Shown piece after piece: positions 52,664 through 60,515 of a stretch of DNA of 64,000 bases; position 1 is the first letter of the stretch, and each line of letters starts with the position of its first letter. The notes under the pieces were generated by a model. It was not told the origin of the DNA and ran no database searches. It was given only the letters and a program-made list of their open reading frames with translations. Made by a program: the position numbers and the translations under genes. Source of the DNA: Litoribacter populi (GTDB lineage: Bacteria > Bacteroidota > Bacteroidia > Cytophagales > Cyclobacteriaceae); assembly GCF_007483685.1 (NCBI RefSeq), contig NZ_VMKN01000001.1, positions 1,662,393 to 1,726,392 on the forward strand, read 5' to 3'.

Positions 52664-55600
52664 ATGTCGAAACAGGAAGAAAACAAAAAAGGTGTAATCC
52701 GGGAGTTTGGCCTTTCCACATTGTCAGTGGACAACCGGACCAGTGTGGTTATCCTAACTTTGATTATAGCATTTTTGGGTATGTATGCCTATCGTACCAT
52801 GCCCAAGGAAAGTTTTCCAGAGATCGTAATTCCCACAGTTTATGTGGGTACTGTCTATCCGGGCAACTCGCCGGTAGATATGGAGAACCTGATCACCAGG
52901 CCCATCGAAAAGGAGCTAAAGTCTATCAATAACGTCAAGGATATATCCTCGACTTCAATTCAGGATTTTTCTTCCATTGTGGTAGAATTCAATCCTAACG
53001 TAGATATTTCTAAGGCACTTCAGGATGTGAAGGATGCAGTGGACAAGTCCAAAAGCGAACTTCCCACAGATCTTGACAGAGATCCTGATGTGATCGAGAT
53101 CAATACTTCCGATTTTCCCATCATGAATGTCAACATCTCGGGCAATTATACCGAGGAGGAGTTGAAGAAATTTGGGGAATACTTGGAAGATGAAATTGAA
53201 AAGCTTCCGGAAATTTCCAAAGCTGAGCTTCGTGGTATTGTGGAAAGGGAAATCCGTATCGATGCCGATATCTATAAAATGGAAGCCCTTGGGGTAAGTT
53301 TCACAGACATATCTGATGCAGTTCAGGGTGAAAACGTGACGATCTCAGGGGGTAATATCTTAAGTGGTGAGTTTAGGAGGTCTTTAAGGATCACTGGTGA
53401 ATTTAAGGATCCATACGAGTTATTGGACATCATTGTTAAAACAGAAAACAACAAAATAGTTTATTTGCGGGATGTAGCAGCGGTGAATGACACTTTTAAG
53501 GAAAGGGAGAGTTACGCCCGTTCCAATAAGATGCCTGTGGTCACGGTAAACGTGGTGAAACGTAGCGGGCAAAACTTGCTGGATGCCTCTGACAAAATCA
53601 AAGAAATAATTGAAAGAGCACAGGCCAACCGTTTTCCTGAAGATTTGGAGATTTCTATTACCAATGATCAGTCTAAGGACACTAGGTCCCAGGTTGACAA
53701 CTTGGAAAACAGTATTATTTCAGGTGTTATCCTTGTGGTGTTGGTATTGATGTTTTTCCTAGGATTTAGGAATGCACTATTTGTGGGTATTGCCATTCCT
53801 TTGTCCATGTTTATTTCCTTCCTTGTACTTAATAGCCTTGGAGTCACCCTCAACCTGATGGTGTTGTTCTCCTTGATCTTGGCACTTGGGATGTTGGTGG
53901 ATAATGGGATTGTGGTAGTAGAGAATGTTTATAGATTGATGCAGGAGGGGAAAAGTCCCGTTCGTGCTGCAAAAGAGGGGGTTGGCGAAGTAGCATGGCC
54001 TATCATTACTTCGACGGCTACTACATTAGCGGCTTTCCTGCCATTGGCTTTCTGGGATGATATTATTGGGGAGTTTATGAAATACCTTCCCATCACCCTG
54101 ATCATCGTATTAGCATCCTCACTTTTTGTAGCCTTGGTGATCAACCCGGTGTTGACGGCCCTGTTTATGAAATTGCAGAATGTGAACGACATCAGGCCAA
54201 AGAAAAGGCCGCTGGTCATCGCTTTGATCCTCTTCACGCTTGCGATCATTTCTTACATGATCGGATGGTTGGCCACGGGAAGCTTGTTATTGCTCGCTGC
54301 GCTGCTGACCATCTTCAACATCTTTGTGATGAGGAAGGCCATCAAATGGTTCCAGACAGTATTTTTGGTAAAACTTGAAGATATGTATGAAAGGACGTTG
54401 GTTTATGCTCTTGGAGGTAAAAAACCATACCTGTTCTTCTTTGGAACGGTGATGTTATTATTTCTTTCATTAGTCCTATTGGCAATCCGTGCGCCTAAGG
54501 TGCTGTTCTTCCCTGACAACCAGCCAAGCTTGGTTAATATCTTTATTGAAAACCCGATAGGAACTGATATCGAAGCGACTAACGAATTTGCTAGTAGGAT
54601 GGAAGATGATCTGGCTGATATCTTTTCCAATTATGAAGAAATCATTGAATCTGTGATCACCCAAGTAGGGGAAGGTGCAGGTGACGACCAGGGTCCGAGC
54701 ATGGCCAGTACCCCTCATAAGGCTAAAATTACGATCGGTTTTGTGGAGTATCAGTTCCGAAACGGGGTCAACACCAATACCATCATGGAGGAAATCAGGG
54801 ATTTGGCCGAAGGCTATCCGGGTGTACAGATTACGGTGGACAAGCAGAGAAATGGTCCGCCAGTAGGTAGGCCAATCAACATTGAAACCAGCGGTGAAAA
54901 TTTAGATGACTTGATCACCTTTGTGAATTCCATGAGGGAATTTATCGCTGATGGCAATATTGAAGGGATTGAGGAATTGAAAACTGACTTGGAACTGGGT
55001 AATCCGGAACTTGTGGTAAATATTAATCGTGAGCGTGCTAGAAGGTTTGGTCTTTCCACTTCCCAGATTGCCAATGAGCTGAGAACGGCTTTGTTTGGCC
55101 TGGAAGTTTCCAAATACAAGGAAGGGGAGGATGATTACCCTATTCAGCTCCGATTGGCGGATGAGTTTAGGTATGATATCAATTCTTTGATGAACAAAAA
55201 GATCAATTTCAGAGACAAGTTTGGTAATCAGAGTGAGATTCCCATTGCCTCAGTTGCCGAGATCGAGTATAGTTCAACCTATGGATCAGTGAAGAGAAAA
55301 GATCTTGACAGGGTAATTACCTTGTATTCAAATGTGAATGAAGGGTACAATCCAACAGAGATCAATGATAGGATTAAGACCATGTTGAGAGATTATGAGA
55401 TACCTGAGGGCATTTCGGTGAGATTTACCGGGGAGCAGGAGGAGCAAGAGAAATCAGCTGAATTCCTTACAAGAGCTTTGATGATTTCCGTTTCACTTAT
55501 TTTCTTAATTATTGTAGCTCAATTCAACTCCGTTACTACTCCATTTATAATCATGGCCTCTGTGGTATTGAGTACGATAGGTGTGTTTCTGGGATTAGTT

Positions 55601-56074
55601 ATCTTCAATATGGACTTTGTAATCATCATGACCGGTATCGGAATTATATCCCTTGCTGGGGTGGTGGTGAACAATGCTATTGTATTGATAGATTATACCA
55701 ACTTGGTCAGGGAGAGAAAGCGTGAGGAGTTAGGACTTGAAGAAGATGAATTCTTACCTTATAATGAGATTTTGAGTTCGATTGTAATAGGTGGAAAAAC
55801 CAGGTTGAGACCGGTGTTGCTGACAGCAGTGACTACAGTCCTTGGACTGATACCATTGGCTTTGGGGATGAATATCAACTTTGGTTCATTGCTTACCACG
55901 TTTGACCCAGAGTTTTATATAGGTGGGGACAACGCTGATTTCTGGGGTCCAATGGCTTGGACGGTCATATTTGGGTTAACCTTTGCTACCTTCCTTACGT
56001 TAGTAATTGTACCAGTGATGTACTTGCTGGCCGATAAGTTAAATATGAAAGCACGCAAGCTTTCCAAAGTATAG
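52664..56074 (+). CDS. RND efflux transporter permease subunit
   Basis: A 1136-residue inner-membrane pump of the AcrB/HAE type: twelve membrane helices, two large periplasmic loops with porter and docking domains, and an internal helical hairpin insert near 515-570. The N-terminus has FGLSTLSVDNRTSVVILTLIIAFLGMYAYRTMPKESFPEI. The proton-relay residues differ from AcrB: TM4 has Asp413-Asn414 instead of two aspartates, and TM10 has Asn1003-Asn1004 where AcrB has Lys-Asn. Other RND subfamilies share this. Substrates cannot be told. A terminator follows the gene. Confidence 0.94.
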   Translation: MSKQEENKKGVIREFGLSTLSVDNRTSVVILTLIIAFLGMYAYRTMPKESFPEIVIPTVYVGTVYPGNSPVDMENLITRPIEKELKSINNVKDISSTSIQDFSSIVVEFNPNVDISKALQDVKDAVDKSKSELPTDLDRDPDVIEINTSDFPIMNVNISGNYTEEELKKFGEYLEDEIEKLPEISKAELRGIVEREIRIDADIYKMEALGVSFTDISDAVQGENVTISGGNILSGEFRRSLRITGEFKDPYELLDIIVKTENNKIVYLRDVAAVNDTFKERESYARSNKMPVVTVNVVKRSGQNLLDASDKIKEIIERAQANRFPEDLEISITNDQSKDTRSQVDNLENSIISGVILVVLVLMFFLGFRNALFVGIAIPLSMFISFLVLNSLGVTLNLMVLFSLILALGMLVDNGIVVVENVYRLMQEGKSPVRAAKEGVGEVAWPIITSTATTLAAFLPLAFWDDIIGEFMKYLPITLIIVLASSLFVALVINPVLTALFMKLQNVNDIRPKKRPLVIALILFTLAIISYMIGWLATGSLLLLAALLTIFNIFVMRKAIKWFQTVFLVKLEDMYERTLVYALGGKKPYLFFFGTVMLLFLSLVLLAIRAPKVLFFPDNQPSLVNIFIENPIGTDIEATNEFASRMEDDLADIFSNYEEIIESVITQVGEGAGDDQGPSMASTPHKAKITIGFVEYQFRNGVNTNTIMEEIRDLAEGYPGVQITVDKQRNGPPVGRPINIETSGENLDDLITFVNSMREFIADGNIEGIEELKTDLELGNPELVVNINRERARRFGLSTSQIANELRTALFGLEVSKYKEGEDDYPIQLRLADEFRYDINSLMNKKINFRDKFGNQSEIPIASVAEIEYSSTYGSVKRKDLDRVITLYSNVNEGYNPTEINDRIKTMLRDYEIPEGISVRFTGEQEEQEKSAEFLTRALMISVSLIFLIIVAQFNSVTTPFIIMASVVLSTIGVFLGLVIFNMDFVIIMTGIGIISLAGVVVNNAIVLIDYTNLVRERKREELGLEEDEFLPYNEILSSIVIGGKTRLRPVLLTAVTTVLGLIPLALGMNINFGSLLTTFDPEFYIGGDNADFWGPMAWTVIFGLTFATFLTLVIVPVMYLLADKLNMKARKLSKV

Positions 56075-56108
56075 GTTAAAATAAAGGTTGGTGGTTTTTT
56101 AAATGTTC

Positions 56109-56142
56109 AAATCTCCGGGGTACTGCTCCGGAGATTTTTTTT
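56109..56142 (+). terminator. Terminator of the efflux operon
   Basis: Perfect 10-bp stem AAATCTCCGG/CCGGAGATTT (56109-56118 with 56128-56137) followed by a run of T, 34 bases after the permease stop. Confidence 0.92.
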
Positions 56143-56512
56143 ATGCTTAAAAAAATGGGCCACGAGGACACGAAGTTTTAAAGAAGTTTCACGAAGGCGA
56201 CTTCGCGGACAAGGTTTTACCAGGACTACTGCGTGGAAATATTGGGCCACAAAGAGGACTAAATTAAAAGATGTTTCAAGAAGGTATTCTCATTCCACTT
56301 ACACCCCATCCGAAGAGCGAAGCTCTGAGGGAGGGCGACCAGAATAGGAACGGTAAATATCAAAAAAGCCTACAAAATGCTCCGGAATACGCTTTGTCCT
56401 GCGGTGTACCTTGTACTTCGTACTTTGTACCCATTCGTTGCCTAATACATCGAACTTACTTCAATAATTCATGGTATAAATATTGGGGCAAATATGGCAA
56501 AGCATAAACCTA
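56143..56512. repeat. Non-coding gap with two diverged copies of a CACGAAG-type repeat
   Basis: About 370 bases without a supported gene. GGGCCACGAGGACACGAAG (56157) and GGGCCACAAAGAGGACTAAA (56244) open two diverged copies of a roughly 44-base unit, each ending in TTTCACGAAGG or TTTCAAGAAGG, set 87 bases apart. CGAAGAGCGAAGCTCTGAGG near 56311 adds a small palindrome. A 78-residue frame at 56271-56507 runs through this repeat and shows no family features. The promoter of the HAD-otsB-GH65 operon should lie at its right end, but no exact TAnnTTTG is seen there. Confidence 0.6.
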
Positions 56513-57244
56513 ATGAAGAAAAAAATCATTGCGGCCATTTTTGATCTGGATGGGGTGCTGACGAGGACGGCGGCGCAGCATGCCAAGGCCTGGAAGCAGT
56601 TGTTTGATGCTTATAATGAGAGGAGGAAAAGTGAAGGGGAGCAACCCTTTGAGGATTTTTCAATTGAGCAAGATTATCCCAAATATATAGATGGCATCCC
56701 CCGCTATGATGGCATCCGCAATTTTCTCCGATCCAGAAATATCGAACTTTCCGAAGGAAATGATTCTGATAAACCCAGCGAACTGACCATAAGTGGGCTA
56801 GGGAATAAGAAGAATGAGTTCTTTTTGAAGGTTATTGAGGAAGAAGGCGTGGAGGTATTCGAAAAGAACATCGAGCAAATCAAGAAATGGAAATCAGAAG
56901 GGATAAAAACAGCAGTCATTTCCTCCAGCAAAAACTGTAAGCAGATATTGGAGGTTACAGGAATTGAAGACCTCTTTGAAGTCCGTGTGGATGGTGTAGT
57001 TTCCCAGGAAAGAAACATCAAAGGAAAGCCTGAGCCAGATATTTTTTTGGAGGCTGCTAGAGAATTGGAAGTGAGCCCTAAGGATAGTATGATTGTGGAG
57101 GATGCCATTGCTGGAGTGCAGGCCGGAAAAGTTGGAGGCTTTGGCTTAGTGGTCGGAATTGTGAATGGAGCCAGTAAAATTGAACTTTTGGATAACGGGG
57201 CCGATGTGGCTGTAGAAAATTTAACACAAGTCAAATTGAAATAA
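56513..57244 (+). CDS. HAD-family hydrolase, beta-phosphoglucomutase-like
   Basis: A 243-residue HAD phosphatase/mutase of the beta-phosphoglucomutase subfamily. Motif I is DLDGVLTRT with nucleophile Asp11 and acid/base Asp13. The cap follows, with an insertion relative to the compact mutases (a Glu/Ser-rich stretch about 70-90). Motif II is AVISSSKN, motif III the lysine in KGKPEPDIF, and motif IV VEDAIAGVQA. Next to a GH65 phosphorylase it most likely converts beta-glucose 1-phosphate into glucose 6-phosphate. The frame opens at a TTG (56483); ATG 56513 fits the family. It lies 5 bases before otsB. Confidence 0.88.
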   Translation: MKKKIIAAIFDLDGVLTRTAAQHAKAWKQLFDAYNERRKSEGEQPFEDFSIEQDYPKYIDGIPRYDGIRNFLRSRNIELSEGNDSDKPSELTISGLGNKKNEFFLKVIEEEGVEVFEKNIEQIKKWKSEGIKTAVISSSKNCKQILEVTGIEDLFEVRVDGVVSQERNIKGKPEPDIFLEAARELEVSPKDSMIVEDAIAGVQAGKVGGFGLVVGIVNGASKIELLDNGADVAVENLTQVKLK

Positions 57245-57249
57245 TATTT

Positions 57250-58047
57250 ATGAAAGCACCCAAGGAATTACCTTCCGCATTAGAGAAAATTGAAGATTTC
57301 AAGCAAGCATTTGAAAGTAAAAAACCGCTCATATTTTTAGACTTTGACGGTACCTTGTCTCCAATAGTTGAAAACCATGAGGATGCAGAAATTTCTACCG
57401 AAATGAAACAAACGGTAGAAGAACTTGCTGAGATGTATCAGGTGGCGATTATCAGTGGTCGGGGGTTGGATGATGTAAAGAAGAAGGCCGGTATACAGAA
57501 TATTTTTTATGCGGGAAGCCATGGATATGAAATCTCCGGGCCAGGAAACTTTCATGAAGAAAATGATGAAGCGCAGGAGGTGTTGCCAGCTTTTGATGAT
57601 TTGGAACCCAAATTGAAATCAGAATTGAAGGACATAAAGGGAGTGAGGTTTGAAAGGAAAAAGTTCACATTAGCCGTACATTTTAGGCAAGTGGAGAAAG
57701 AAAAAGAGTCCGAGTTTTTTAAAATAGTTAAGCAATGTGTGGAAGACTTCCCCCGGTTGAAAATGGGAGAGGGTAAGAAAGTAGTTGAAATCAAACCCAA
57801 CATCGATTGGCATAAAGGCAAGGCAGTAGGTTTCTTGATGGAGAAGGTTTCTAAAGATGTGGGAGAGATGTTTCCGCTATTCATTGGGGATGATCTTACT
57901 GATGAGGATGCCTTCCACGAAATGGTAAACGGGATAGGAGTACTTGTTGGTGATCATGGCAAGAAATCCTATGCGAATTACTCCTTGGGATCTGTGGAAG
58001 AGGTTGAAAAATTTTTGCGGCAATTAATCCAGTTAAAGAATGGTTGA
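57250..58047 (+). CDS. otsB: Trehalose-phosphatase
   Basis: Removes phosphate from trehalose 6-phosphate. The 265-residue HAD (type C2b cap) protein has Asp31 and Asp33 in FLDFDGTLSPI, motif II in VAIISGRGLDDV, the substrate strand YAGSHGYEISGP, the lysine-bearing HKGKAVGFLME, and motif IV IGDDLTDEDAF. There is no otsA (trehalose-6-phosphate synthase) in the window, which is odd for an otsB. It overlaps the GH65 gene by 8 bases, so translation is coupled. Confidence 0.93.
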   Translation: MKAPKELPSALEKIEDFKQAFESKKPLIFLDFDGTLSPIVENHEDAEISTEMKQTVEELAEMYQVAIISGRGLDDVKKKAGIQNIFYAGSHGYEISGPGNFHEENDEAQEVLPAFDDLEPKLKSELKDIKGVRFERKKFTLAVHFRQVEKEKESEFFKIVKQCVEDFPRLKMGEGKKVVEIKPNIDWHKGKAVGFLMEKVSKDVGEMFPLFIGDDLTDEDAFHEMVNGIGVLVGDHGKKSYANYSLGSVEEVEKFLRQLIQLKNG

Positions 58048-60472
58048 GGATACCTGGAAAGTAGTCTACAAATCGTATGAACCCAAGGAAGAAACCCTAA
58101 GGGAAGCATTGTGTGCACTCGGAAACGGCTACTTTACCACCAGGGGCGCCGCCGAGATGTCTAAAGCCGGGCGGTTCCATTACCCCGGGACCTATCTGGC
58201 TTGTGGATTCAACCGTCTGAAAACAGAAATAGCGGGCAAATGGATAGAAAATGAGGATCTGGTAAACTGGCCGGATTGGACGGTGCTGAAGTTCAAGCAT
58301 GAGGATGGAGATTGGATACAGTTGGAAGATGTAGACATCATTGGGTATAGGCAGGAATTGGATCTGCAGAAAGGCACCCTAACCCGAAAAATTCGTTTTA
58401 AAGACCATAAAGGCAGATCCACTCAATTAGTCACCCGTAGGATTGTGTGCATGCACAATAAAAACCTGGCAGCCATCAAATGGGAACTCACCCCGATTAA
58501 TTGGTCTGGAAATATAATTGTTCACAGCGGTTTGGATGGCTCTGTGATCAATCATGGAGTGGAAAGGTACAAGGAACTGAACAGCAAACACCTTGAGGTG
58601 CTTGATCTGGGTACAATGGAGGAGAGTGGGATTTACCTGAAAGTTAGGTCCAATCAATCCGAAATCGTAATGGCTCAAACAGCCAGAACTTTGTTTGATG
58701 GGAAATCGAAGAAACCATTATTCAGGGAAAAAGAGCAGGAATACATTGGGGAAGACTTTGAAATTGTCGGCTCTGAAGGAAAGCCAATAGTAATTGAGAA
58801 AATCGTTTCGATTTTTACCTCTAGAGATAACGCCATTACAGAGCCACTTTTGGAGTCCAAAACATTGGTTTCCCGAACTGTAAGCTTTGATGATTTGCTT
58901 GAAAAACACATTGCAGATTGGAAGGGAATATGGAAGGAATGCGACGTCAAACTTGAGGCTGACAATGGAGAGGATCAGTTGGTTCTAAGACTCCATATTT
59001 TCCATATTTTTCAGACCTACTCGTACAATACGATTGGGATAGATGCCGGTGTACCCGCAAGAGGGTTACATGGGGAGGCTTACAGGGGACATATTTTTTG
59101 GGATGAGATATTTGTTTTTCCATTCTTCAATATCACTCGGCCTGAGATTTCCCGCTCACTGCTCATGTATAGATACAGACGACTCAATGAGGCGAGATAT
59201 GCTGCACATGAAGCAGGATATCAAGGAGCGATGTTCCCTTGGCAAAGTGGAAGCAATGGTAGAGAGGAGAGCCAGGTAATTCACCTCAATCCGGCATCAG
59301 GTCGATGGGTACCTGACCACACCTATCTGCAAAGGCATGTCAATGCCACTATAGCGTACAATGTTTGGCATTACTTCGAAATTACAGGCGATCTGGAATT
59401 TCTGTCCTTTTACGGTGCTGAGATGTTACTCGAAATAGCAAAGTTTTGGGCAAGCATGGTGACGTTTAATGAGGAAAAAGGAAGGTACGAAATTTTGGAT
59501 ATTGTCGGTCCTGACGAATATCACACCCACTATCCAGGTTCCGATCAGCCAGGTTTAAAAAACAATGCCTATACTAATATAATGGCTGTTTTCTGCCTTA
59601 TTCATGCTTTGAAAGCAGTGAAAAAACTGGATAAAGAGATTGCCAAGGTTTTGTTGGAGCAATTGGAAATAGACAAATCTCAATTAAAAAAATGGGATGA
59701 AATTACCCATAAGATGTTTGTTCCATTTGTGGGAGAAAATAAGGTGATCGAACAGTTTGAAGGTTTCGACCAACTTGAGGAAGTAGATTGGGAAAAGTAT
59801 CACGCAGAGTATGGGGAAGTACTTAGGTTGGACAGGATTATGGAGAAGGAAGGGGATGATGTCAATAAGTATAGGGCAGTAAAGCAGGCCGATGTATTAA
59901 TGCTTTTCTTTCTTTTCTCATCCGATGAGCTTTGTGATATGTTTAGCCGTATGGGTTATGATTTTAATCCAAAAATTCAGATTCCGGAAACTATATCTTA
60001 TTATCAAGAAATTACAGCCCATGGTTCTACCCTAAGTAAGGTGGTGCATAGCTGGGTGTACGCTAGATCACGCAGAAAGGAAAGTTGGAAAAACTTCAAA
60101 AAGGCATTGATGAGTGATTTCAAGGATGTGCAGGGTGGGACCACCTCAGAGGGAATCCACTTGGGAGCCATGGCAGGATCATTGGATCTGATTCAGCGCT
60201 GCTATACGGGAATGGATTTCAGAGAGGACTGTTTGTTTTTCAATCCCAGGTTACCGGAAAATGTAGGGAAAATTCAATTTAGGATCCGTTACCGGAAACA
60301 TTGGTTGGAGATTACAATCACTCAAGGCGAGTTTGAAATCCGCAATCGCGGTGGCTGGGGTGGCCAGATTCATATCATGTTAGTTAGGCAAAAGATTTCG
60401 CTGAAAAAAGGAGAGACCAAAGTGTTGGAATATAACCATAAAAAGGCTAAAAAAAAGGAGCCTGAAAATTGA
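58040..60472 (+). CDS. Glycoside hydrolase family 65 protein (disaccharide phosphorylase type)
   Basis: An 810-residue GH65 enzyme, a family that contains maltose, trehalose, kojibiose and nigerose phosphorylases and some hydrolases. An N-terminal beta-sandwich (start GNGYFTTRG) precedes the (alpha/alpha)6 barrel. The barrel holds RGLHGEAYRGHIFWDEIFVFPF, the QSGSNGREESQ loop, and the general acid Glu493 in GPDEYHTHYPG. Two small C-terminal beta domains follow. The lack of a signal peptide and the adjacent mutase favour a cytoplasmic phosphorylase that makes beta-glucose 1-phosphate. Which disaccharide it uses cannot be read. Its stop lies inside a bidirectional terminator. Confidence 0.9.
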   Translation: MVEDTWKVVYKSYEPKEETLREALCALGNGYFTTRGAAEMSKAGRFHYPGTYLACGFNRLKTEIAGKWIENEDLVNWPDWTVLKFKHEDGDWIQLEDVDIIGYRQELDLQKGTLTRKIRFKDHKGRSTQLVTRRIVCMHNKNLAAIKWELTPINWSGNIIVHSGLDGSVINHGVERYKELNSKHLEVLDLGTMEESGIYLKVRSNQSEIVMAQTARTLFDGKSKKPLFREKEQEYIGEDFEIVGSEGKPIVIEKIVSIFTSRDNAITEPLLESKTLVSRTVSFDDLLEKHIADWKGIWKECDVKLEADNGEDQLVLRLHIFHIFQTYSYNTIGIDAGVPARGLHGEAYRGHIFWDEIFVFPFFNITRPEISRSLLMYRYRRLNEARYAAHEAGYQGAMFPWQSGSNGREESQVIHLNPASGRWVPDHTYLQRHVNATIAYNVWHYFEITGDLEFLSFYGAEMLLEIAKFWASMVTFNEEKGRYEILDIVGPDEYHTHYPGSDQPGLKNNAYTNIMAVFCLIHALKAVKKLDKEIAKVLLEQLEIDKSQLKKWDEITHKMFVPFVGENKVIEQFEGFDQLEEVDWEKYHAEYGEVLRLDRIMEKEGDDVNKYRAVKQADVLMLFFLFSSDELCDMFSRMGYDFNPKIQIPETISYYQEITAHGSTLSKVVHSWVYARSRRKESWKNFKKALMSDFKDVQGGTTSEGIHLGAMAGSLDLIQRCYTGMDFREDCLFFNPRLPENVGKIQFRIRYRKHWLEITITQGEFEIRNRGGWGGQIHIMLVRQKISLKKGETKVLEYNHKKAKKKEPEN

Positions 60473-60484
60473 TCAGGCTCCTTT
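60454..60484. terminator. Bidirectional terminator between GH65 and M1 peptidase genes
   Basis: Perfect 12-bp stem AAAGGAGCCTGA/TCAGGCTCCTTT (60454-60465 with 60473-60484), loop AAATTGA, with an A-run on the left. The GH65 stop codon (60470-60472) is in the loop. Confidence 0.88.
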
Positions 60485-60515
60485 CTACTAGAAGGTGTTT
60501 TGGATGTTCCTAAAA

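Noticed and set aside
56271-56507. 78-residue plus-strand frame before the HAD gene
   Set aside because: It runs through the CACGAAG-type repeat region and a small palindrome, with an unlikely composition (Cys, Trp, Tyr scattered) and no family.
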